Shown here: in pieces, positions 8,109-18,767 of the stretch | How positions within the stretch are numbered: position 1 is the first letter of the stretch | Layout of the letters: each line of letters begins with the position of its first letter | NCBI GenBank assembly: GCA_963715565.1 | Contig: OY970256.1 | Span: 4,774,001-4,838,000 of the forward strand | DNA length: 64,000 bases | Direction of reading: 5' to 3' | DNA from: JACVRN01 sp963715565 | Lineage (GTDB): Bacteria; Acidobacteriota; Blastocatellia; Pyrinomonadales; Pyrinomonadaceae | The notes under the pieces: model-generated | The model's input: only the letters and a program-made list of their open reading frames with translations | What the model was told of the DNA's origin: nothing | The model's database searches: none | Translations under genes and position numbers: made by a program

Positions 8109-9335
8109 TTACTCTAATGAGCCTTTGCGCTGGCGCGGTAGCCATAAAAGGAGCGAGAGGGGACTCGCGATGAGCAGCCACATCATCGTTTCCAGCCCAA
8201 AGCGTTGAGCTACAAAGCCTAGCGCCAGCGGCGTCAAATCACCGGTCAGCCCCGCCACGTTCCCGAGCGTCATCACCGCGCCGCTTCGATCAGGCATAAT
8301 CCTGTATAGCTGCGCTTTCAAAATCGCGTACCAGCCCGCGTGTGTAAAACCCAGCAGCGCAATCAAGACCAGCTTGAGCCCCACGGTCGGCGCTAAAAGA
8401 AAAAGCGCCAGCAGACAGAGAACGATGCCTGCGCTCCACCGCAAGTAGCTGAGACCGCGCACGCGCTCCATGAGCGGGATAAGCAGAAAATCTCCGACGA
8501 GCCCGACGCCCATCCAGACGACAAGCGCCAGCCCCGCTTCTGCTTCCGTCAACCCCGCGACATCCACAAAGTAGAGCGCAAGATAAGTTTGCAAGCCTCT
8601 TTCCAGTAGGTCCGACGTCTCAAGCAGCACGAGCCAGCGCACGACCGCTCGCCGCTTTAGCTCACGAAGCGCGCCGCGAATTCCGTCCAGCAGAGTTGTG
8701 CGCTCATCTTCCTTTATATCTTCCTGCGGCTCTCGGAACGGAGCGCGCCATGAGGCCGCGACCAGCACGAGCGCAAACAGTGCCATCGCGACAAACAACC
8801 CGCGCCAGCCCGCGCCCGCGACTACGAAGAGGCTCAACGCGAACGGCCCTGCGACGTTGCCTAAAGAACCGGCGAACGTCCAGCGCACCATGTTCTGTTC
8901 GCGTCGCGCAGGCGTTGCGTCCATCAAGACGACCTGCGCGATGTTGACGAACGCTCCGCCCGCCGGGCAGAAGAGAACGAAGGCCACTAAAAGGAACGCG
9001 AAATTGTTGCTTGCGGCCACGAGCATGAGCGCGGCGGCGACAAAGATGCCGCCCGTGAGGACGAGCACGCGCCTGCGCCAGATGTCCGCGAGGATGCCTA
9101 TCAGGGGTTCAAAGAGAAGGTTGGATAAAAATCCGGGCACGCTCATCAAAAGACCTATCTCCGCATAAGAGAGCGCAAGGTCTTCGCGAAGGAGCGGCCA
9201 AGCGGCGCGCAGAGTGCCGTCCACTATCTCGTCCAGAAATTCTATAGCGAGCAGCGTCAGCGTGAAACGTCGAAGAGTACGACGTAGGGGCGCGCGCGCA
9301 TCCAGACGCGCAGCGTCAATCTCGGAATTAAGCAT
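8109..9335 (-). CDS. Major facilitator superfamily transporter
   Basis: A 408-residue polytopic membrane protein with about twelve hydrophobic segments in two halves, separated by a charged central loop (REPQEDIKEDERTT, near residue 200). The loop after TM2 reads GFLSNLLFEPLIGILADIWRRR, matching the MFS signature GxLaDrxGRr. The ATG at 9335 has GAGGA eight to twelve nt upstream. Nothing in the context indicates a substrate. It is likely an exporter of small molecules across the inner membrane. The gene stands alone between two repeat-filled gaps. Confidence 0.85.
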   Translation of the reverse strand: MLNSEIDAARLDARAPLRRTLRRFTLTLLAIEFLDEIVDGTLRAAWPLLREDLALSYAEIGLLMSVPGFLSNLLFEPLIGILADIWRRRVLVLTGGIFVAAALMLVAASNNFAFLLVAFVLFCPAGGAFVNIAQVVLMDATPARREQNMVRWTFAGSLGNVAGPFALSLFVVAGAGWRGLFVAMALFALVLVAASWRAPFREPQEDIKEDERTTLLDGIRGALRELKRRAVVRWLVLLETSDLLERGLQTYLALYFVDVAGLTEAEAGLALVVWMGVGLVGDFLLIPLMERVRGLSYLRWSAGIVLCLLALFLLAPTVGLKLVLIALLGFTHAGWYAILKAQLYRIMPDRSGAVMTLGNVAGLTGDLTPLALGFVAQRFGLETMMWLLIASPLSLLLWLPRQRKGSLE

Positions 9336-9857
9336 TGGATGATTCCTCTTTGTTCTCGGAAGTTTTTGGACCGCTTCGTGTGCGAGTGAAGAGAAGCGTC
9401 TTCCGAGGCGGAGGAATCACGGTGCGGGCACAGTAATACACGCGTCGGCGCTTTCGTGCCGACCGGCCCGCGAGATTGAATCCGTCAGGAAATAATTACC
9501 AGGGAGGGAAAGTCAAACAGGCGTTCATGATAGTTGCCTCAAATGTGGTTTACAGGTTCCTCAATGAGGATACTTTACCCAATTCGCTCCACAGCCGCAA
9601 GGAAACTTCTCTTCCGGCGTTGTTCAGCCCCTTTCAGGGGCTGAAGATAATAGCCCACGGCGTGAGCCGTGGGAATGAGTCGCAATTAAATAAAGAGAGC
9701 CCCTGAAAGGGGCGAAAGATGCTCATGCCGGAATCTCTTTCGCCCCTTTCAGGGGCTCTCAACTCTTTTTTCGTCGCGCATCCCCACGGCTCACACCGTG
9801 GGCTATTATCTGTCGCCCCTCGCGGGGCTCGAAACAGGCTATACCAACTACGATTCG
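9336..9857. repeat. Gap holding a cluster of palindromic repeats (core 9623-9845)
   Basis: No convincing gene is present. The core holds hairpins AGCCCCTTTCAGGGGCT, AGCCCACGGCGTGAGCCGTGGG, and their counterparts in inverted order near 9741-9840, so the whole 220 bp can fold back on itself. The same words (gcccct..aggggc, cacggctcac..ccgtggg) recur at 30526-30763, showing one family. Confidence 0.7.
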
Positions 9858-11510
9858 CTATAAATCTTCTACCCGTAGAACGGTGTCCGCGTTCTTCCAT
9901 GCGCGCTCGTACTCGGCCTGTATCATAGAGGCGGCGTGATTCTTGCCCTGCCCTTTGAGGCTTTCCCTGAGACCGAAGAGCGAGCGGCCACTGCGCGGGT
10001 TCTTTACCAGATCGGCGCGAAAGACCTTTTCGGCTTCCGCGTAATCGCGTTTGACGAGCAGTGCGCCGCCCAAAGATTCTCTCGCGGGGATAAACCAACC
10101 GGGAGGTTCGTCGTAAGCGAGCGCGTCTTCCATCTCCACGGCTCGTTTCAGAAGCTCTATGCTCTTTGACGGGTCGCGCCGCGCGAGCGCAATCTTCGCG
10201 CCGAGAACCGCTTCGGCAATCTTCAAAACATTCTCCGCGCTGTTGAGCCCGAAAGTAACTTCGCGCGGCACAGCTTCGCGCGCGTCCTTCAAGAGCTTCA
10301 ATTCCTTTTCTGCTTCCTCGGTCTTATTGGTTGCGGCCTGTGCCATGCCACGCGCGAAACGCCAGACGCCCATCATTGCGATCATCTTCGCTTCGGGCTG
10401 CGGGAGTCGCATGATTTCGTTCCAGCGTCGAAAGCGCACGAGCATCATGGTCGAAGTCGTCAGGAAGCCTTCGAGCATGGGCATCTCTTTCGCTTGCGGC
10501 GCAACGTTCGCTTCCAACTCGCGGGCAGCAGTGAAAGCTTCCGCGAAGCGTCCCTCCATCGCGTAAGCGACCGCCATGAAATGTATGTTGTGGTTGTAGT
10601 ACATGACGGGGTAGAGACCCTGCCTGCCGCTCGTACGGAAAAACGCGCGGTCGGCCATGATGGCCTCCTTGTTGCTGCGCGCCGCGCCAGCGTAGTCGCC
10701 CGTACGCATGTAGATGTGAGCGGGCATGTGCACCAGATGACCTGCTGCGGGAGCAAGCGTAGTAAGCTTTGGCGCATAAGCGAGCGCACGCTCCGGCGTC
10801 TGCGAAGCTTCGACGGCGTGTATGTAATAGTGTATCGCGCCCATGTGATTGGGATCGCGACGGAGCACGCTTTCGAGCACGGCGATAATTTCTTCCGTGC
10901 CTTCAGCCGGGCGACCGTCGCTGGACCAGAGCTGCCACGGTCGCAGGTTCATGGCGCTCTCTGCATAGAGCGTGGCGGCATCCAAATCGTCAGGATAGCG
11001 GCGGACCAACTCGCCCATCGCCTGCTTAAAATCCACGGCCAGCTTTTTCAAGTCCGTCCCGGGCGCAATCGAATATCTCTTCGCCAGCGCTTCTATGTAG
11101 GCACGCTCGTTCTCAGGCGCTTGCGCCGAAAGTTGCAGGGCTTTCTGCACGGCCTCATACGCGGCGCGCTCTCTTTCCATATCAACGTCCAGATTGATGT
11201 TCGGCCCCAAAGCATAAGCCACGCCCCAGTAAGCCATAGCCATCTGCGGGTCAAGCTCTGCGGCCCGCCGGAACGAGCGCACGGCCTCCTCGTGATTAAA
11301 GGCATAGACGAGCCGCAACCCCTGGTCGAAAAAACGCTGCGCCACAGGGCTTCTTGTTTTGACAGGGTGATGATGCGAGCCAAGCCCCGCGAGCAGCATC
11401 ACGGGCTTCTCGGGAGCAGAGCCCATCTTCATCTGCGAGCGTGCAGGCGGATAGAAACTAATGGCTAGGGATGCGAGGAGGAAAGCAAGAATTACAAGGA
11501 AGCGTTTCAC
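9858..11510 (-). CDS. Exported tetratricopeptide-repeat protein
   Basis: A 550-residue protein with an N-terminal signal peptide (FLVILAFLLASLAISFY). TPR units follow throughout, for example FNHEEAVRSFRRAAELDPQMAMAYWG near residues 75-100 and repeats near the C-terminus (RDYAEAEKVFRADLVKNPRSG). The stretch around HYYIHAVEAS...LVHMPAHIYMRTGDY is shared by a family of exported TPR proteins in environmental bacteria; its role is unknown, presumably protein binding in the periplasm. It begins 27 nt after the lepA stop on the same strand, so it is likely the second gene of a lepA operon. Confidence 0.8.
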   Translation of the reverse strand: MKRFLVILAFLLASLAISFYPPARSQMKMGSAPEKPVMLLAGLGSHHHPVKTRSPVAQRFFDQGLRLVYAFNHEEAVRSFRRAAELDPQMAMAYWGVAYALGPNINLDVDMERERAAYEAVQKALQLSAQAPENERAYIEALAKRYSIAPGTDLKKLAVDFKQAMGELVRRYPDDLDAATLYAESAMNLRPWQLWSSDGRPAEGTEEIIAVLESVLRRDPNHMGAIHYYIHAVEASQTPERALAYAPKLTTLAPAAGHLVHMPAHIYMRTGDYAGAARSNKEAIMADRAFFRTSGRQGLYPVMYYNHNIHFMAVAYAMEGRFAEAFTAARELEANVAPQAKEMPMLEGFLTTSTMMLVRFRRWNEIMRLPQPEAKMIAMMGVWRFARGMAQAATNKTEEAEKELKLLKDAREAVPREVTFGLNSAENVLKIAEAVLGAKIALARRDPSKSIELLKRAVEMEDALAYDEPPGWFIPARESLGGALLVKRDYAEAEKVFRADLVKNPRSGRSLFGLRESLKGQGKNHAASMIQAEYERAWKNADTVLRVEDL

Positions 11511-11537
11511 CTAAGAGCACCTCCTGTGATTTTCTAT

Positions 11538-13337
<1,800 letters not shown>

Positions 13338-13340
13338 TAT

Positions 13341-13421
13341 TAAGAGTCCAAAGTCCCAAGTCTCAAGTCCCAAGTCTAAATCCAAACACATGGGACTTTG
13401 GACTTGGGATTTGGGACTTCC
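13341..13421. repeat. Inverted repeat of 'agtcccaagtc' words upstream of lepA
   Basis: The left half repeats 'agtcccaagtc' and the right half its complement 'gacttgggactt', making a hairpin immediately before the lepA start codon. It may influence lepA expression or be only a passive repeat. Confidence 0.6.
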
Positions 13422-13497
13422 TGATAACATAACAAAACGGGCGCGGAACTGCACGCGCGCCCGTCTCTGAACGATTCGAATGTCCTGGAAAAAAGTC

Positions 13498-14085
13498 TTA
13501 TTTCACGCGGCCTCCGGGTTGGACGCGGTTGCCGGGAACCATCATGTTGGCGAGTTCGCGTAACGCCTCAAGGTGATTGTTCGTCAGCTCAAACTTGGTC
13601 ATGCCCAGTTGCGCCGAGACGCGTCTGGCCTGTATCAGGTTGATGAGACTCTCGTAGGTCAGCGTGACGCGCGTCGTCTCCATGATTTGGCCGTCCGACT
13701 GTTTTTGGGAGGAGTACTGCGCGGGCGAGGCGACGGGCCACGGCTGGCCGTCTATCAAGAGCGTCAGCGCGTGCGCAAACTCGAAGCGACGGAATTTGGA
13801 GAGCGAGATAAAGGATATGTCCACGGTCGGCTTGATGCCGCGCCGTGGGTCTTGATAAGCGAACTCAGCCGACAGGTAGACCGGGTCGCCTCCGTTCGAG
13901 AGACTGCGTGGGTGCTGCATGATGGCCTTGATCTGCTTGGTCTTCGGGTCAATGCGCGTGACGATTGTGGCGTTGTGCCGGAAGGGCGATGGCGGCGGAA
14001 CCGGACAGGACTTCTGCGCATAGCCCACCGAGGTACAGGCAAATAGAAAAATAGCGACAAGGGGAAGGCGTACTGTTGTCTTCAA
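13498..14085 (-). CDS. Exported protein of unknown function (TTG start)
   Basis: I place the start at a TTG at 14085 because GGAGAG lies at the right distance before it (14094-14099) and the product then begins directly with a signal peptide (KTTVRLPLVAIFLFACTSVGYA, cleaved before QKS). The longer ATG reading (14133) adds 16 polar residues in front of the signal peptide and is less likely. The mature protein of about 172 residues has a proline-rich start (CPVPPPSPFRHN) and mixed beta strands. No family is recognised. It is transcribed toward lepA, about 160 bp from it. Confidence 0.65.
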   Translation of the reverse strand: MKTTVRLPLVAIFLFACTSVGYAQKSCPVPPPSPFRHNATIVTRIDPKTKQIKAIMQHPRSLSNGGDPVYLSAEFAYQDPRRGIKPTVDISFISLSKFRRFEFAHALTLLIDGQPWPVASPAQYSSQKQSDGQIMETTRVTLTYESLINLIQARRVSAQLGMTKFELTNNHLEALRELANMMVPGNRVQPGGRVK

Positions 14086-14401
14086 TTGTTTACTCTCCGT
14101 AGTTGCTTTTGAGTGGCCCCTTCGGTTTCGCAAGAGCGATTGGAGAGAGAGGTAGCGCGCCGCGCGGCGTCTCTGGAAAGGAAGGGGGAATTAATTGTCA
14201 TAGGTCGTCGGGTAAACCTTTTAAGCTCCTCGACCACACAGACGGACGTGTGCTTCGGAGACAAAACTGCTTGGGACGAGGTTAACTTTGGGGCATTAGG
14301 GCGTCATAGCCTGAGGGGCTCGTGGCGATGACTCTCGGATAATAACTGATATTTGCTTCGGAGAAAATAGAAATCTTTCCACCCGCCCCACAAAGTATTG
14401 G
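14086..14401. other. Gap without a recognisable gene
   Basis: No frame here has a ribosome site and plausible composition. Near 14381-14413 the words CCACCCGCCCC and GGCGGGGTG pair into a hairpin that overlaps the stop of the minus-strand ferredoxin/MBL gene and may act as its terminator. Confidence 0.4.
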
Positions 14402-15280
14402 TCAGGCGGGGTGTTTCATCCACTCGATGCAGTGTTCAAGATGCCCGCGCATGGCCTCGCGCGTGTCGTGGTGAATACGCCCGTGGCCGGGCAAAACCCA
14501 CTCGAAACTGTAATCCACGAGCCTTTCCATAGAGCGCGTCTGCTCCGTCCACGAATACCAGCAGGCCGTGCGAAAGGCCGTCAACGTCTCGCGCACGGGC
14601 GACCATGCAAGATGATCGCCTGTGAAGAAAAACTTGTCGCGATAGAGCAAGACCATAGACCCGCGCGTGTGGCCGGGGACGGGAATGATGGTGAAATCAC
14701 GGTCGAGCCGCACTGAATCAATTCCTTCCACGACCATTTCTACTTTGTGGCGAGCCGCGCCATCGTCTGCGTGCATGATGCGGCGGCAGCCGAACTTTTC
14801 GGCAAACCTCTCGTGGTCCGCGATGTCGTCCCTGTGCGTGAGAAACATCTCGGAGACGCCGCCCAGAGCTTCTATCTTTTTGACAAGCTGTGAGGCATAG
14901 CGCGGCGAATCAATGAGTAGATTTCCGCCTTCGCTTTGGGGCCGCACGACCAGATAGCTCCACGCGCCAAAGCTTGATTCGGAAGTGAAGCCGCAAAAGT
15001 AGACGTTCTCGGCCACGGGCGCGGGATATGCATCTATGCCGCGATGCATGTCATGTTTTTTAGTCACGCCGATGGAGGCGGTCGGGCAGGCGACCAGTGC
15101 CATCAGGGCAAGGCGTGTTTCTTCTTCGGTCTCGGGCTGGGCGTAGACGACGGAATACTCGCCCACGTCGCGAAACGTGGCGGGCGCAATCTGCCTGCAC
15201 GCATCACAATCAATGCAGGAATCGTCAACATAAAAATCGTCGCCGACGTTTTCCGCCAGCCGTCGCGCACGCCGTGCCAT
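14402..15280 (-). CDS. Ferredoxin-domain / metallo-beta-lactamase-fold fusion protein
   Basis: Residues 1-75 form a ferredoxin-like iron-sulfur domain with CIDCDAC (C23, C26, C29) and a later VACP cysteine (C65), enough for one 4Fe-4S cluster. Residues 80-292 form an MBL-fold hydrolase with the metal motif THRDDIADH, then PGHTRGS and GDHLAW. MBL proteins with a redox domain often act on thiol or persulfide substrates, but the substrate here is not visible. The length (292) suggests one complete two-domain enzyme with no flavodoxin part. It is cytoplasmic, with no signal peptide. It stands alone, divergent from the histidine kinase. Confidence 0.82.
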   Translation of the reverse strand: MARRARRLAENVGDDFYVDDSCIDCDACRQIAPATFRDVGEYSVVYAQPETEEETRLALMALVACPTASIGVTKKHDMHRGIDAYPAPVAENVYFCGFTSESSFGAWSYLVVRPQSEGGNLLIDSPRYASQLVKKIEALGGVSEMFLTHRDDIADHERFAEKFGCRRIMHADDGAARHKVEMVVEGIDSVRLDRDFTIIPVPGHTRGSMVLLYRDKFFFTGDHLAWSPVRETLTAFRTACWYSWTEQTRSMERLVDYSFEWVLPGHGRIHHDTREAMRGHLEHCIEWMKHPA

Positions 15281-15349
15281 AATCGAATAGCTCCGTTCTC
15301 ATACATATGATGACGCAGAGACCCGTAGAGATTCAAGCCCGTCGCTGTT

Positions 15350-15377
15350 TTGTTATAAATGTTATTGAGACTATAAT
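15350..15377 (+). promoter_or_regulatory. Possible sigma-70 promoter for the hybrid histidine kinase
   Basis: TTGTTA at 15350 and TATAAT at 15372 are separated by 16 nt. They lie in the 264-bp divergent gap, 168 nt before the kinase start. This is a match by eye only. Confidence 0.3.
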
Positions 15378-15544
15378 CTGCGGGACTCGTGGCAGAAATC
15401 GAGTGGTGAAGACTCATGGCCGCTGGCGAAGCTATATTAAGGTTCTGCCAGATTCTTCAACGGCAGTCAATCGCAGTTCATTAATCGAACAAGAGGACCT
15501 CGCTCGCGTCCCCTTCCTGAAGGGGCGAGCATCGAATTCTAAAC

Positions 15545-18223
15545 ATGCCTGGCTTAGAACGTTCCCCACTGTTTCGTTACTCTTTCGCTGTTCTAACGGT
15601 GGCGCTCGCGACCCTCGTGACTTGGTTTTCACAGGCTGGGCCGGGCCGTATCCCCTTCGCCTTCTACTTTCTGGCCGTTGTCGTCGTCACGCTCTACGGC
15701 GGGCGCGGGCCGGGGCTCGTCGCCACGGTTCTCTCCACTCTCCTGAGCGGCTACATAATGCTCTCTCCCGAATTAACGCTTCAAACAAAACTGCAAAGCG
15801 TATTCTATCTAAGCATCTTCGTCATCGTCGCCGTCCTGATTAGCTCCCTGACGGGCAGAGTGCGAAGCGCCGAGGAGACCGCACGCCGGAGCGAAGCGAG
15901 TCTGCTCACTACGCTGCGCAGCATCGGAGATGCCGTTATCTCTACGGACGAGCGGGGACGCATCACTTTTATGAACCCGGTGGCGCAGGAGCTGACCGGC
16001 TGGACGTTGGAAGAAGCGCGTGGGAAAGACCTCGACGAAGTCTTCAACATCGTCAACGAATACACACGCGAACAGGTCGAAAGCCCCGTTGCCAGAGTGA
16101 TACGCGAGAACGTCGCCGTCGGCTTAGCGAATCACACCGTGCTCATCGCGAAAGATGGACGCGAGATTCCGATTGACGATAGCGGTGCTCCCATCAAGAA
16201 CGCAGACGGCACGATCACGGGCGTCGTGCTTGTCTTTCACGACATCACGGAAAGAAGACGCGCCGAAGACGAGACGCTCAAGCTCGCGGCCATCGTCGAA
16301 TCTTCGGACGATGCCATCTTTGCCAAGACACTGGACGGAATCATCCTGAGCTGGAACGCTGGCGCGCAAAGACTCTACGGCTACACGCCCGAAGAGGTCG
16401 TGGGGCATCCGGTCACCATGCTGCTCCCGCCCGACCGCCCGGACGAAGTTCCTCGTATCCTTGAGCAGCTTAAAGCTGGTCAGCGCGTGGAACATTTCGA
16501 GACCGTGCGGGTGACGAAAGCGGGCGAGTACCGTAACATCTCGCTGACCATCTCGCCCATCAAAAACGCAAACGGCATCATCATCGGAGCTTCTACCATC
16601 GCGCGCGACATCACGGAGCGCACGCGTGGGGAAAAGGCGCTGCGCGAGAGCGAGGAGCGTTTCGGCAAAGCCTTTGAAGCAAGCCCGCTCGCTTTGACAA
16701 TCACCTCGCTGAAGACCGGACGCCTGCTTGAAGTTAATGAAATCTTTACACGCCTCTCCGGCTACACGCGCGAGGAGGCGGTTGGCCGCACGACGCTGGA
16801 ACTGGGTTTGTGGGCCAGAGAATCAGACCGCAACACGGAACTGGCACTGGTCTCACAGCGCGGGCAGGTGCGTGATGTTGAATACCCCTTCCGTATCAAA
16901 GACGGCAGAGAACTGATAGGGCTGCTGTCAGCCGAACTGATAGAACTCGGCGGCGAGCCCTGTGCGCTCACGGTCATTCAGGACATCACCGAGCAGAAGC
17001 GCTCCCAAGCCGAGCGCGAACGCCTTCTGGAGCGCGAACGCGCGGCCCGCCTTGAAGCCGAAGAGGCCAACCGTCTCAAGGACGAGTTCCTAGCCACGCT
17101 CTCTCACGAATTGCGCACGCCGCTGACGGCCATGCTCGGCTGGACAAAAATGCTGCTCACGAGCCGCCTCGACGAGAAGACCACGCAGCACGCTCTGGAA
17201 ACCGTCGAGCGCAACGTCCGCGCGCAGACGCAGCTCATAGAGGATTTGCTTGATGTCTCGCGCATCGTCACGGGCAAGCTGCGTATAGAGACGCGGCCCG
17301 TGGAGCTTGTGCCCGTCATTGAAGCAGCGCTTGATTCCATACGGCCCGCGGCGGAAGCCAAAAACATAGAGCTGGAACAATCGCTCGATCCCACTTCGGG
17401 GCTCGTCCTCGGCGACCCTGCGCGCCTGCAACAGATTGTCTGGAACTTGCTCTCGAACGCGGTCAAGTTCACGCCGCGCGGCGGCCACGCGCGCATCGGT
17501 CTCAGGCGCGATGAATCCCAGATTGCCATCAGCGTCACGGACACGGGCATGGGCATCAACCCGGAATTTCTGCCCCACGTTTTTGAGCGTTTCCGTCAGG
17601 CCGATAGTTCAAGCACCAGATCGCATAGCGGGCTCGGGCTGGGTTTAGCCATCGTGCGGCACATGGTCGAGCTGCACGGCGGCGACGTCCATGCAGAGAG
17701 CGAAGGCGCAGGGCACGGCGCGACCTTTACCGTGAAGCTTCCGCTGATGGCCGTCGCACCTCTGAGAAAAATCGTGGAGGGGGACAAGGAAGATGGAAGC
17801 CGCGCCCGCTCGCTAGAGAGCGAGCGCCTGCCTACTCTTCAGGGCGTGCGCGTGCTACTCGTTGATGATGAAGAGGACGCTCGTAATCTGTTGGTCACTA
17901 TCCTTGAGCAATACGCTGCCGATGTCGAAGCGGTCTCGAACACGCGCCATGCGTTTGCGAGCATCAAGCGCGCCGTGCCCGACGTGCTCATCAGTGACAT
18001 CGGCATGCCGGAAGAGGACGGTTATGATTTGATACGGCGGCTGCGCGCGGCTGAAGAATCGCGCATGCGCGAGCTGCCCGCCGTGGCCCTCACAGCTTAT
18101 GCCGGTGAGGGAGACCGCACCCTCGCGCTCGCTTCCGGCTTTCAACTTCATCTAGCCAAGCCCGTCGACCCGGAAGCGCTCGTCGCCGCCATTCACCAAC
18201 TGGTGCGCAAAGAAAATTCCTGA
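15545..18223 (+). CDS. Membrane-bound PAS hybrid histidine kinase with C-terminal receiver
   Basis: 892 residues. Residues 10-105 are a DUF4118-like module with several membrane helices and the GGRGPGLVATVLS turn. Three PAS domains follow (about 118-240, 244-360 and 368-485), each ending in a DITE/DITERT segment. A short coiled coil leads to the HisKA domain with phospho-acceptor H521 (LSHELRTP). The ATPase domain has an N box (WNLLSNAVKF, 633-642), D666 (DTGMG) and GLGLG (696-700). The receiver domain starts near 766 with D774/D775 and phospho-acceptor D818, plus T850 and K872. All catalytic residues are present. A separate output regulator must exist elsewhere because none is adjacent. Confidence 0.92.
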   Translation: MPGLERSPLFRYSFAVLTVALATLVTWFSQAGPGRIPFAFYFLAVVVVTLYGGRGPGLVATVLSTLLSGYIMLSPELTLQTKLQSVFYLSIFVIVAVLISSLTGRVRSAEETARRSEASLLTTLRSIGDAVISTDERGRITFMNPVAQELTGWTLEEARGKDLDEVFNIVNEYTREQVESPVARVIRENVAVGLANHTVLIAKDGREIPIDDSGAPIKNADGTITGVVLVFHDITERRRAEDETLKLAAIVESSDDAIFAKTLDGIILSWNAGAQRLYGYTPEEVVGHPVTMLLPPDRPDEVPRILEQLKAGQRVEHFETVRVTKAGEYRNISLTISPIKNANGIIIGASTIARDITERTRGEKALRESEERFGKAFEASPLALTITSLKTGRLLEVNEIFTRLSGYTREEAVGRTTLELGLWARESDRNTELALVSQRGQVRDVEYPFRIKDGRELIGLLSAELIELGGEPCALTVIQDITEQKRSQAERERLLERERAARLEAEEANRLKDEFLATLSHELRTPLTAMLGWTKMLLTSRLDEKTTQHALETVERNVRAQTQLIEDLLDVSRIVTGKLRIETRPVELVPVIEAALDSIRPAAEAKNIELEQSLDPTSGLVLGDPARLQQIVWNLLSNAVKFTPRGGHARIGLRRDESQIAISVTDTGMGINPEFLPHVFERFRQADSSSTRSHSGLGLGLAIVRHMVELHGGDVHAESEGAGHGATFTVKLPLMAVAPLRKIVEGDKEDGSRARSLESERLPTLQGVRVLLVDDEEDARNLLVTILEQYAADVEAVSNTRHAFASIKRAVPDVLISDIGMPEEDGYDLIRRLRAAEESRMRELPAVALTAYAGEGDRTLALASGFQLHLAKPVDPEALVAAIHQLVRKENS

Positions 18224-18767
18224 GCGCGAAAAAAATTAAGCGCAAAGGCTAGGGAGAGAAGCCGAAGGAGAGCTTGACGGTCATACCCGTGAGCGAGCGT
18301 GTCTATGCGCTCAGACTGTTGAGCCTGGGCGAAGACGGGCGCGGGCCTACGAGTGATGATTTCACCGCCGCGACATTTGCGAGCCTCGGGGAAGAGGGCG
18401 CGGGCAGCACGCAGAGACGCGCCAAACAGGCTGGATATCATTCTCGATATAGGCAATGTCTCTGCCGCCGTCAATCAGCGACAGCGTGGTATAAGTGTAG
18501 CGCAAGATAGGGAGACTAAAATCTTCCGCCAGCCCCGCGCGCCTCAGGGGTGGCTTTAGCCGGTTCTCCGTCAGCCCCGTCGATGATAGTAATTGCCGGT
18601 TGGGGTGGGGAAGACTAAGCCAAGATCGTGCCAGCGATTACCCGATGCCTTGCGAAGCCCATCCTGATGCTCCCTGTACTGGGCTTGACATCCAGCACTC
18701 AGGATGGCGACCATTGGCAGCGTTCCCACACACATGGTGTATCTGCGCCAGTTAAAGGAAGCAAGAT
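18224..18767. other. Gene-poor stretch with possible decayed coding DNA
   Basis: No intact gene. On the minus strand around 18400-18500 a short stretch reads like protein (LSLIDGGRDIAYIENDIQPV) but is cut by frame changes and lacks a start, so I take it as a remnant. The last 30 bp before 18768 hold an AAAGGAAG ribosome site for the NACHT gene. The region is probably the scar of an insertion. Confidence 0.35.

Noticed and set aside
9476..9706. 76-residue plus-strand frame
   Set aside because: It runs into a palindromic repeat and has no family or ribosome site.
10494..11468. 324-residue plus-strand frame opposite the TPR protein
   Set aside because: The opposite strand has a signal peptide and TPR repeats; this one is an antisense shadow.
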